Source of the DNA: Paracentrotus lividus
Taxonomy: Eukaryota > Echinodermata > Echinoidea > Camarodonta > Echinidae
Length of the DNA stretch: 64,000 nucleotides
Reading direction: 5' to 3'
Assembly (NCBI GenBank): GCA_940671915.1
Contig: CALNVZ010002409.1
Coordinates: 113,911 to 177,910, forward strand
In this document: positions 36,211 through 45,657 of the stretch, piece by piece
Layout of the letters: each line of letters begins with the position of its first letter
How positions within the stretch are numbered: position 1 is the first letter of the stretch
Notes under the pieces: generated by a model
Told to the model about the DNA's origin: nothing
The model's database searches: none
What the model saw: only the letters and a program-made list of their open reading frames with translations
Position numbers and translations under genes: made by a program

Positions 36211-38624
36211 GCGAGTTTTTAAAACGTAGGATGGCGACTGAAGATTTATGAATTATTCATGAGTGACTCGCTTCTCTCAATCAACTAGTCTTTTATTCGC
36301 AAGGAAATGAGACTCGTATTAGGCTTCTATTTTTTATAGTCATTTGACAATATTGGTTTATTAGTTTGCTGACCCTAACCATTACTTTCAATTTAATAAA
36401 CGTGCTTCAGAATTTGTCATTAAAGTCGATAATTGTTATTGGACCTATCATAACGCAGATTGAGAAGTTTAAAACCAACATCGTGTCTGTATGGTTAGAC
36501 TGTGTATGTATGTATACTGTATATTGCCAATGCATGCGATTTGGTCGATTTTTTCCCTCCTCTCCCTCCCGATCCCCCCCTCCCCCCTTCTCTCTCTCTC
36601 TCTCTCCCTCTCTCTCTTTCTCTCTGTCTACCTCCTTGGTTCATTTAGGTTGATTTCTGATCGAATCGTACCCTAAAGAATTAACTCTTTCAATTTCGTT
36701 CTTTGAGAAAGTGGTGTAGGCCGAAACATTTTAAACAAACATTTTTGAGTCATGCATAATAATTAGTCATTGTTTATATTCCATTCAGTTTGAGCGGTTG
36801 ATCGAAAATCTAGAAATAAGGAGGGGGCAGCCCCAAAATTAAACAAAATAGAGGGTTGCAGCCAAATATTTGGGATGCACGATTGTAGCACCCCCTCTTG
36901 ATTGAGTTTGATATAATAATTCATTCTCATTTATCGTTCAGGGCTTCAGATCTGCTCGATAATAAGTGTGTTGAGGAATAAAAAAAAATATGCTTGAAGA
37001 ACTCCATCCATTCTGAAATTAACCCCCTCCCCAAAACCCCTCTTTTTTTTTAAATTAAAAAATTCAAAATTTAAATTTAAAAGGGATATGACAATAAACG
37101 AAATCAGCCTCACCGTAAAAAAGAAACTGTTTTAAGAAAGGTGTTCATTATTAAAGAATGTGCCTTTGTATTTCCAACTTACTTCATGGTAATTTAACAG
37201 GTACGGATTTATTGTCTCCTATTTTGATAGTCAACTGTATACCAATCTTTGTATTAATTTGTTTGAAGAGGGATTTTGTTGGTTGGTTGATTAATTAAAT
37301 AATTGATTAATTGAATGATTGATCTTGCTTCGCACAACAGACACAAAGCAATTGGTAATAAACGTTACTACTGTTACTGTCCGATCATGAAACGGTATAT
37401 ATATATAAAAAAATAATAATAGCAAGGACGGAGCCTTCCTCTCTTCTTGATCGATTCAGATAATTATGTCATGGCCAGAGTATTTTCGTACATTTGTGTT
37501 TATTCTGAAATAGGTCATGTGAGAGTAGTAGATTACCAGATCCAGTCAAGGCTTTCATGGGGCCTTATCAGTGTATAAAATCATGAAACATGTTTCATAT
37601 TTCTCCAAAACTATTTAGAGGTGTAGTTTATACTCTGGCTAATGAATGATGAACATTAGGGGACATTATGAAAACCTTGAGTCGTTGCTAAGGAGGATGC
37701 TTGTCAAAAGCAGAGGTTGTGATTATCCAGCAAAATGTAATAAATGTGTAGTAAACTACAATACATAATTTGAAAATTTTTTCCTTGGCAACAGCAGAAA
37801 TAAATCTATCTTATCTGGGTGTTGCTTTTATCACCTGCCTTGTAGTACTACCTTTTTGACCATTATTCATTAGCTCGGGGTATAAACTAGACATGTAAAA
37901 CATTTCAGAGTAACATCATATTTTTTTCCCCGTCCTATATAACTATTAAAATGTTATTAGGGGTGGGGTTTGTTTCTTTGCATGTCTCCACCTCTGTTTA
38001 AGAAATGTCTGATCATCTACTGTCCTTAGTCTTAGCTTAGGAATGAAAAGGGATAAATATTCTTTTTGAGAATGGTTGAAATACTCTGGCCATGAATGAA
38101 ATATAACAATTTAAAATTGTTTTAAAAACATGTGAAATAAATACATGTACGAATTTGACCTATTTAGATTATGTTACAATGCCCTATGGCAGGTGAGGCT
38201 ATATGGGTGTTAGCTCTAGCTCACGGAGGTGGAATACTCATCATCTTTGGAAACCAGTGAGTCTCGAGCGATAAAAATGTCACTGACGAATTAACTTCCC
38301 ACAAATCAGAACGAGAAGGCCTTGGATCGTTGTTTTTCTATTTAGTCTTTGCTGTCCAGTCTTCATATATAGAGTCTTTCAAATAAAATATGATGAAATA
38401 TTTCTAACGGATCTAATTTACAATTAAAACAAATAACGACAGATACTTATAAATTTTAATTAGGTGGAAAGATAAATGAAATAGATATGAGTGATAAATA
38501 AGCGACAAAATAAACATGTACAATATTGCGTGTCTCTTTTTATAGACTAGTTGAATAAAAGAAGCGAGTCACTCATGAATAATTCATAAATCTTCAGTCG
38601 CCATCCTACGTTTTAAAAACTCGC
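36211..38624. mobile_element. 2.4 kb foldback-type element with 65-bp perfect inverted ends
   Basis: Positions 36,211-36,275 and 38,560-38,624 are perfect reverse complements over 65 bases, starting GCGAGTTTTTAAAACG. Weaker inverted similarity continues inward: GGCCAGAGTATTTT at 37,474 pairs with 38,078-38,095, and a TAGTTTATAC...GCTAATGAAT segment at 37,625 pairs with 37,865-37,895. The whole element therefore approaches a long, decayed hairpin. Flanks carry GGCCA on the left and GGCCG on the right, only a weak hint of a duplication. No open frame encodes a transposase. A CT microsatellite lies at 36,590-36,625. Confidence 0.7.
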
Positions 38625-38723
38625 GGCCGGGCCATGTTGACAGATATATAGGCATGGGCGCAAGAGGCCGCTGATTATTTTCTCTTTTTGTCTTTCTCGA
38701 AGGTTGAAATAATTTCTTAAAAC

Positions 38724-39209
38724 TTTCAGTAAAATATCTATTGAGATTTAAAATGTTCTACTTACGCCTTTGTTCATGTTGTCTCCTAAAATTTCCATCT
38801 AAATAAACAATTTAGGTAATCAGGCTCCAAAGGCAATTAAAAACTAATTTCATGATTAACGTAATTGAAGCAAGGCTACTATCATAATTTGATTTTATTT
38901 TTCATCAATTTGTCATCTTCTCTGAATTTATGTGACTGTCTTGTATCTTGTATCTAATGTGATAATAGTATACGATGTTGCTGTGAAATTTGGTAAAGAT
39001 GTATTTTGTGTGCTTTTTTGTAAATCGTCGTTTAATTACATACACAAAATACATCATGTGGGACAATGTATCATTATGCTAACAAGGTCATGCGAGGTTG
39101 TCTCACTCTAAGGCTGAATTAAAAAAAAAAAAATTTCAGTAAAATATCTAATGAGATTTAAAATGTTCTTCTTACGCATTTTGTCACGTTTCCCCTTAAT
39201 CTTCCATCG
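38724..39209. repeat. Direct repeat of ~75 bp flanking a polyadenylated 335-bp segment
   Basis: 38,724-38,767 matches 39,134-39,177 with two differences over 44 bases (TTTCAGTAAAATATCTA...). Weaker similarity continues to 38,798 and 39,209. The stretch between ends in a 13-base A-run directly before the second repeat, the layout of a retroposed insert with an unusually long target duplication. No coding sequence is seen. Confidence 0.5.
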
Positions 39210-40979
39210 ATCTGTAAAAGAGAGAGGCTGGGTTTTTATGGGAATAAAACATGCTGGAATCATCTGCAAACAATATGAATGACATAACTTTAGAAGAGTT
39301 TTGAAAATCATTAATGTATAAAATAAAAAGAAGTGGGCCTAGTAAGGAGCCCTGTGGGACCCCACATGTTACAAGTTTCAAGCTTGATTTATTACCATTC
39401 AATGATACAAATTGATGCCTATTGGTTTGATAACTTTTGAACCACTCCAAAGCCACTCCCCCTATACCATAATACGACAATTTCGCAATAATATGTTATG
39501 ATCAATAGTGTCGAACGCCTTCGAGTAATCAAGAAAAATACCAATTGTATGCAAACGATTATCAAGTGCATTTGCTACCTTATTAATGAAATGTAATATA
39601 GCGTGAGATGTGGTATGTGTTTTCACGAAATCCAAACTGAGAGTTTGAGAGAACCCCGCATGAATTTAAAAATTTAACAGTCCGGGTGTATATAAGTCTT
39701 TCCAGAATTTTGGAAAATGTAGTTAATAATGATATAGGTCGTTAATTACTCATTTGCAAAGTATTAACTTTCTTAAAGGTTGGAATAACTTTTGCTATCT
39801 TCATATCATGTGGGACAGAGCCACTAGCAATTGACAAATTAAAAATATGAGCAAGAGGCTTTATAATTTCGGGGGATATTGATTTTAACTAGTCATTACT
39901 GATGTCGTCATATCCTGGGCTTTTTTTCTTTTTCAAGTTGTTAATAATATTGATAATTTCGAATTCATTAGTTGGAAAAAGGAACAAGGAGTCCCCATTT
40001 GGATTTCGCAAATACTCGTGAACAGATTTATGAACATTAGGTATGGCCCGTGATAGATTTGGACCAATGTTGGTAAAATATGTATTAAATGACTCACATA
40101 TTTCTTCCTGATTTTCGATAATTTTTCCAGACATGTCAAGTTTAGATATGCTATTACTCTTCTTTTCAGTCGCGTTATTGAGTACATTTCTGATTACTTT
40201 CCAAGTTCCCCTTATATCGTTAAATGTTGACTGGAATTGCGTAAAATAATAATCTTTCTTGGCAGTACGTAGAAGTGAAGTAAGGACATTCTTATACGTA
40301 GTATATTTTACCTTCGAAGCATTCGTTTTCTTTGATACATAGTCATGAAACAATTTGTTTTTCTTGTTAATGGATTTTAATAAGGATTTAGTAACCCAGG
40401 GCATCCTAGGGATCCGTTTAGAACTTGAACGCGTACATTTTTGCAAAGGGATATGTGTATTAAACAGATGCCCTAGTATACCCATAAATGTTTTGAATGC
40501 CATGTTCACGTTTGTTTCCTTAAAGACCTCACTCCAGTCCACAATCTCTAAATTCTCTTTTAGTTTATTAATATTATCGGAGTTCAGTTTTCGTTTGTAT
40601 CTATCGTGACCTAAATTACTACAGCATTCTCTTGTAAGCGGTGCTTTGAGGAACAATGGGAAGTGATCAGATATGTCAGAGATAATTACGCCACTTTCAG
40701 GAAGAGGCTGGACATTTGAAAATATGTTATCAATTTATGTTGACGAGACATCGGTTACTCTAGTCGGTTTGGTGATGAGAGGCATTAAGGAAAATGAAGC
40801 TAAAGTATCAATGAATTCATTTACAGATCCATTAACATCATATTGCAAAAGATTAATATTGAAATCGCCCATAATATAAACCAACAAATATGCAAATATT
40901 GGGTTTGAAAGGATATTCTGCGTTTCTTGTACAAAAAGGCTAATATTACTCTGCGGTGGTCTATATACATTACCAATTA
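39205..40979 (-). pseudogene. LINE ORF2: endonuclease C-terminal half and reverse transcriptase
   Basis: Downstream of the inserted transposon the minus strand reads IIGNVYRPPQ, the conserved Y-R-P-P of AP-type endonucleases, then MGDFNINLL, then PTRVTDVSST, a stop, IDNIFSN, and ISDHFPLFL (the catalytic S-D-H). An open frame of 255 codons (40,656-39,889) covers the linker with WVTKSLLKSI, FNTYFTNIGPNL and KKKKSPGYDDIS. RT blocks follow: RPISLLTTFSKILERL, then TCGVPQGSLLGPLLFILYI and ILFADDSSMFY (catalytic Asp pair, near 39,260). The element breaks off at about 39,205, so the thumb and 3' UTR are absent. In-frame stops (before RPIS, before IDNIF) and frameshifts make it a dead copy. These motifs place it in the Jockey/CR1-like group; the clade is not resolved. 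Confidence 0.85.
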
Positions 40980-41004
40980 TACACTGAAAACTTAAACAGG
41001 TAGA

Positions 41005-41320
41005 CCGACTAGCTTTAAAGCTAGTCGAAGTGATGCCCAGACTGACTAGCTTTAAAACTAGTCGGTCACGACGGACTAGCTTTCCTTCAACACAACCCGG
41101 TTATTACGGACTAGCTTTAAAACTCGTCCGTCTCTACGGACTAGCTTGAAAGCTAGTCCGTCAAGTTAGTCCGTCATGACAGACTAGCTTTAAAGCTCGT
41201 CCGTCATGACCGACTATTTTGACGGACTAGCATAAAAGCTAGTCGTAGTGATGCCCAGATTGACGAGCTTTTGAGCGGGACTAGCTTTACAGCTAGTCGG
41301 TCATGGTGTGAAAGCTAGTC
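41005..41320. repeat. Left palindrome array of the transposon
   Basis: About seven hairpins fall in ~300 bases: 41,007-41,026 (perfect 20-mer), 41,044-41,063, 41,109, 41,139-41,160, 41,182, 41,224 and 41,279-41,299. Flanking bases alternate between a GTCGG/CCGAC type and a GTCCG/CGGAC type. The spacer phrase AGTGATGCCCAGA appears twice (41,029 and 41,246). Confidence 0.85.
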
Positions 41321-42140
41321 CGTCGCGCTTTTCCTCCGCGATGTTCTTGCTGCTGTCTTGACAGACTAGCATGAGGTTAATATGGCTTCACCAGCTTGTC
41401 AGAGGCGTCAAATCTTAGAAATATTAGAAGACATTATAAAGATACGATTAAAAACATGCATTTTGTCACAAGAATTTGAGCAAAAAAACAAAAAACAAAA
41501 CATTTTATTATGATGATATAAATCAGAAGACAGGAATTAATACAGGAGGCACAATTAGTTAACATTATGGCAATTATCAAATAATGGGCGCACGGGGCCC
41601 AGGGGTCGCCGCCATGGCTTGCATCATCATAACTTTTTGTTGTAGGCCTACCTGCTTTTGCATTTTCGGCGTATACACTTGTCCTTGAGAGCCACTTCAA
41701 AAATTAAAGTCGTGCCTCTAATCCAATATTCTTTTCTTACAGATACAAGTAATCTAAAAGAAAAGTGGCGCCTATATTTATTATTAGAATTGAATTTCAA
41801 TTTTCATAATTTAATGTGATTGTTACTATCGTTGTAAATACACACAATTTATAAATTGATTTGGCAAGAAATAATTTTTCGCGTTGGTGATTATAGCATT
41901 AATCTATGTGAAAAAATAACGTTATCTGTGAACTGAAACATAAGGAATTAAAAAAAGAGTACTCACACAGTCCGATGTCACAGGAAGGAGATCGCCATTA
42001 TAATCAAAATCTTAAGCTTTACGGGGTATATCAAGTGAGCGTCTGTAGGCTACAATTTGCTCAATGGAATTCACATACAGATAATGCAACTAATAGTGAT
42101 GTCCTTTTCGCAATGCGCATGTTATTCAATCAATATTGTA

Positions 42141-42624
42141 CCACTTTCTATTCACTGCTGTTGCTAAGCCGGGCATTCACCAGCAATCTATAAGAATAGA
42201 CGGTTCATGGGTTCTTTAGTAACGAAGTATTCAATTAGCCTGTAATTAAAGAATGGAACAATATTTCTAACCTACTCGTGAATGGCATAGTATTCACGAT
42301 TGATGTTATTTCGGCTATCGTATTGCTCTCAGATTGTCAAGCCAAAACAACCTTCGTTTGAGAATGTTGATTGTATCCAACTTCTTTTCACTGTTGTTGC
42401 TAAGCCGGGCATTCACCAGCAATCTGTAAGAAAATACCGGGTTCTTGAGTTCTATAGTAACAAGGTATTCAATTAGCCTTGCGCCTGTAATTGAAGAATG
42501 GAGAGCAATATTTGGAATCTACCGGTACTCGTGAATTGCATACTTGTCATGATAGATGTTATGTCTCGTAAGCTTTCAGATTGTCAAGCCAAAACAACCT
42601 TTGTTTCAGAGTGTATCAACTTGA
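42141..42624 (+). repeat. 240-bp tandem duplication inside the transposon
   Basis: Two direct copies start near 42,141 and 42,379. Shared phrases are TGCTAAGCCGGGCATTCACC, TATTCAATTAGCC and GATTGTCAAGCCAAAACAAC. Similarity is high but with several indels, so it is an old duplication. I see no coding signal. Confidence 0.8.
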
Positions 42625-42739
42625 TTATGCCCGGAAACAGAATAAATAGAGAAGGTACATTAAAACGACATTGCAACTATTTGTATCAAAAGCTAGTCAG
42701 TCATTTTAATGGGTAAACTGGGTCCACCCAGCTACTTTT

Positions 42740-42925
42740 ATCGACCTAGTCGGTCACGTCGATGGACTAGCATCAAGCTAGACGGACGAGCTTTAAAGCT
42801 CGTCCGTCAAGTTGACAGATGTAGATTCAGTTGTATGCTAGTCCGTCTCGACGGACTAACATGACAGACTAGCTTTAAAACTAGTCCATCTTGACCGACT
42901 AGCTTTAAAGCTAGTCGGTCCATTG
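42740..42925. repeat. Right palindrome array of the transposon
   Basis: It includes two perfect 28-bp palindromes, 42,781-42,808 (centre GAGCTTTAAAGCTC) and 42,893-42,920 (centre TAGCTTTAAAGCTA). Imperfect ones lie at 42,764 and 42,867. The last palindrome lies 19 bases from the right inverted end, much as the first lies about 15 bases from the left end. Confidence 0.85.
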
Positions 42926-42951
42926 ACGGACGAGGTTAGGTTTTCAGTGTA

Positions 42952-43408
42952 ATACTCTTTTTACCAGCAATCTTTAGCTCAATGAATACAGTTTCAAGTT
43001 AATCATTCATAACATTCAACTCTTGCTTAATTTCTAATTCGAATTTCAAGGCCACATAGAGTGCTACCCCACAACCTTTTCTAGTTGATCATCTATTCGT
43101 AACAATATTATAACCGGGGAGAGAATACATGCCCAATGGGGTTTCATCAAACCAGGTTTAAGATATACCTATTATCGATGAAAAAGCTTTCCGACAAAAA
43201 AATTAAGATTATCAAAATTTTTCTTCATACTACGGATATTGAAAGGAAGCATAGTTAAATCTGAACCCGGTTCATTGGAATATTTATCAAAAAAATTATC
43301 TTCTGTAAAATGCATACAGTTTAGTGGTACTGATCCATCATTTCCATCTGTATTTAATAACAATTGGGGAATATTGTGTTCCCTAACGTTGTTTATAGAG
43401 ACACTCAT
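42952..43408 (-). pseudogene. LINE ORF2 N-terminus (endonuclease, first half)
   Basis: The likely start at 43,408 opens MSVSINNVREHNIPQ. The endonuclease then begins with LTMLPFNIRSMKKNFDNL (the N-I-R-S motif). After a frame change, TWFDETPLGMY, GYNIVTNR and RKGCGVALYV are readable, then ELKIAGKKSI up to the transposon insertion at 42,949. Together with the part below 40,979, almost all EN landmarks are present. Stops and frameshifts show that it is inactive. Confidence 0.75.
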
Positions 43409-43487
43409 TGAATAATGAACTCTCTTGAGAGGTCATAGAAATATCGTTTGATTACACAATTAAAGTTAAAACAACTTGACAGGCCCC

Positions 43488-43564
43488 AAAAGAACAAGTA
43501 AAGAAACATAGCCAATAATTAAGGAAACAAATAAACAAAAATACATTAATAATACACGTAGCAA

Positions 43565-43625
<61 letters not shown>

Positions 43626-43638
43626 ATAAAAGAACAAG
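43488..43638 (+). repeat. Small A-tailed insertion flanked by AAAAGAACAAG
   Basis: The 11-base sequence AAAAGAACAAG occurs at 43,488-43,498 and again at 43,628-43,638. About 129 bases lie between, ending in a ~59-base A-run. This is the layout of a short retroposed fragment on the plus strand, inside the leader of LINE ORF2. The source is not recognised. Confidence 0.4.
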
Positions 43639-43888
43639 CACATATACCATCAATGTTTGGCTGTAGGTTATATCAATACAGCCACCGCCTTAATCAATAA
43701 AACAACAACTGTCACTGAACGTAAAATTATACTGAACATAAAAGTAATGATCAATTTGCAAAATAATGAGTGGTTTTTAATAATAAATTAACTAGTCGGC
43801 CGGTGAAAGTGTTCCATGGCGAGGAATTTAAAAGTAATCAATCAGTGAAAGCGTTCCATGTCGAGGTCAAAGAGAAATCAGTCAGTGG
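43639..43888 (-). other. Spacer between LINE ORF1 and ORF2
   Basis: This is AT-rich sequence with no frame. Near its upstream end are two similar phrases, GTGAAAGTGTTCCATGGCGAGG and GTGAAAGCGTTCCATGTCGAGG in part (43,803 and 43,846), about 43 bases apart. It would directly follow the ORF1 stop if the 1,765 bp transposon were absent. Confidence 0.5.
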
Positions 43889-44099
43889 AAGTGAAGAGTG
43901 TAGTGGAAGAAGTACTTAAGTCACATAATACTAGTTCTGAGATATAAGCATTTGAATATTTCAAATTACTCCTCACATCACATTTTTTTAAATTTCGGAT
44001 TCAAACTTGGTGGAGTTGATTTTTATCACAAAAGAATAATATATGCCAAATTTGAGTAATTTCGTGCCTATCGATTTCCGATAATCAATAAACCATATC

Positions 44100-44215
44100 G
44101 TGGACTTAAGTACATCTTCCACTACAATCGTGGACTTAGGTACTTCTTCCACTACAATCGTGGACTTAAGTACTTCTTCCACTACAATCATGGACTTTAG
44201 ATACTTCTTCCACTA
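44100..44215 (+). repeat. Subterminal ~30 bp tandem repeat (left)
   Basis: Four units read ATCGTGGACTTAAGTACTTC followed by TTCCACTACA, with minor changes. The core equals the inner part of the terminal inverted repeat. They probably represent binding sites for the element's transposase. Confidence 0.8.
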
Positions 44216-44339
44216 CAAAACCCCATTATGGGGGTTTCTTGGTTGAGGCAATTCGTATTGATTTCTTTATAATTTGAGGCTTTATCATATTTTAATATGG
44301 TGTCATCGTAACATTTATATTTTAAAAATTTTACTGTGG

Positions 44340-44900
44340 GGTGGGGTGTCATTATGCTATTTTTACCCATTTTGGGGCAATTTTTTCTCAAAATTTTGGT
44401 GTTTCAAATGGTGAAGCCTGCTTCCCCAGATTTCACCTGTCTGAATTAAGAGGATAAAATATGATCCATTGAACTTATGACCAGCATTGCATATTTCCCC
44501 CATATCATTGATAGGGATTAATCATATGGGGGTGGCAATATAATTTTTACTGATTTAGGGCACTTTTTTTTCCTATTTGGGGATTTTAAGGAGGCCAGCC
44601 CCTGTAAAGTAGTCTGTGACTATTGTTTTACATAAATTGACAAGATATGAAATCAAGATAGCAGCGGCCGGCATGTAGTAGGCTAATTTTTCATATTATA
44701 TTCATGTTGGGGCACTTTTTTTTATTTAAATTTTTGGTGTTTTATGGGGAGGCCCGTCTACCCTAGTTTCTTGCCTGTCTTACACGATGTGATATAACTC
44801 ATCTAAATAAACTTATACATAATTATACTGCCTATGATGTGGCAAAATTAGGCCCTACTTTACCCGATTGGGGGCTTTAAAAAATATGTTGAAGGGCGGG
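44340..44900 (+). repeat. Degenerate ~170 bp internal repeat of the transposon
   Basis: TTGGGGCACTTTTTTTT followed by TTTGGTGTTT and GGGGAGGCCCGTC-like phrases recurs near 44,370, 44,548 and 44,708, with a weaker copy at 45,527. A G-run of about 20 bases closes the section at 44,898-44,917. No coding signal. Confidence 0.6.
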
Positions 44901-44917
44901 GGGGGGGGGGGGGGGGG

Positions 44918-45404
44918 CATTCCACTTTACAAAAATGATAAGTCTTTGAAATATAATTGATATTTGACTTGAGACGCCACATAGCAGGTGAACCTTTTGT
45001 ATGTGCATGCTTTGACATCCCCAATATATTTTCTTATTTTTTTTCTTATTTTTATTTTTTTATTTTATTTATTTATTTTTTTTGTGGGGGGGGGGGCGGT
45101 GCCGATCAACCGCCCACCCGCCCTTTGTGCATACTTTCTTGCAAAGTCCCAATATTGCATACACTATGAAAGGCTACCACTTCCCTCCTGTGAAAACCAG
45201 CTATGCGGTTTTAACTACCCTCCCAAAACAATTAATTTTGTTTTGAACCCCCCCCCCCGCACGAACACACCCACACACACATACAAACACGTACATATTA
45301 ACGTCAGACAAATCTTACTACACATTTTGGGGTCTGCCAATACCAAAATATAGGAGGGCTGCCCTATTCCTCGTCCCATAGGGAAAACTTGGACTCAGAG
45401 CTTG
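44918..45404. other. Interior of the transposon; homopolymers
   Basis: It contains T-rich (45,040-45,082), G-rich (45,083-45,096) and C-rich (45,247-45,258) runs and a CACACACA tract. Two overlapping frames of 70 and 121 codons here are composition-driven and lack motifs. Confidence 0.5.
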
Positions 45405-45490
45405 GTGGACTTAGGTACTTCTTCCGCTACAATCATGGACTTAAGTACTTCTTTCACTACAATCATGGACTTAAGTACTTCTTCCACTAC
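45405..45490 (+). repeat. Subterminal ~30 bp tandem repeat (right)
   Basis: Three units of GGACTTAAGTACTTCTTC followed by CACTACAATCAT or close variants. They are in the same orientation as the left array, with one further copy inside the terminal repeat at 45,628-45,650. Confidence 0.8.
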
Positions 45491-45657
45491 AAAACCTCAA
45501 TTTCGAAAAATGGGGGTTGTTGGTTGGGGCACTTTGCAATAATTTTTTCGCAAAACTGACACTTGCACATGATTCTTGAGGGTATGTGTATATCATTTAT
45601 GCAAAAAACTCATTTAAAAAAAAATGTGACTTAAGTACTTCTTCCACTACACTCTTC

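Larger units (their letters stand above)
40982..42949. mobile_element. 1,968 bp DNA transposon with subterminal palindrome arrays
   Basis: The ends are CACTGAAAAC and its reverse complement GTTTTCAGTG, flanked by TA on both sides (40,980-40,981 and 42,950-42,951). It sits in the endonuclease part of a LINE. Taking it out with one TA rejoins GKKSI and IIGNVYRPP in frame. Both ends carry arrays of near-palindromes based on GACTAGCTTTAAAGCTAGTC. The middle holds a 240-bp tandem duplication but no transposase-like frame, so it is non-autonomous. TA duplication fits Tc1/mariner-like or related families, but the 10-bp ends alone cannot settle that. Similarity of the ends to CACTG-type transposons is also possible. 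Confidence 0.8.
43893..45657. mobile_element. 1,765 bp DNA transposon with GAAGAGTGTAGTGG ends
   Basis: Positions 43,893-43,926 and 45,624-45,657 are perfect inverted copies, starting GAAGAGTGTAGTGGAAG and running to TACTTAAGTCACAT. AAGT flanks both sides (43,889-43,892 and 45,658-45,661), a candidate 4-bp target duplication. The inner part of the end motif, CTTAAGTACTTCTTCCACTA, is repeated in tandem near both ends: 44,103-44,215 and 45,410-45,490. The interior is a degenerate repeat with no transposase-like frame. Insertion replaces the last three residues of LINE ORF1 with a stop. The superfamily is unknown; 4-bp duplications occur in several, including Chapaev and Sola types. Confidence 0.75.

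Noticed and set aside
36540..36653. Proline/serine/leucine-rich frames near a CT microsatellite
   Set aside because: They are translations of the CT repeat itself.
41005..41320. Possible CRISPR-like array of repeats and spacers
   Set aside because: Repeats are palindromic, vary in sequence and spacing, lie at both ends of a TA-flanked transposon with inverted ends, and the setting is eukaryotic. A transposon explanation fits better.
44988..45353. 121-codon frame inside the 1,765 bp transposon
   Set aside because: The frame runs through T, G and C homopolymers and a CA repeat; its residues reflect those runs and no transposase feature is visible.
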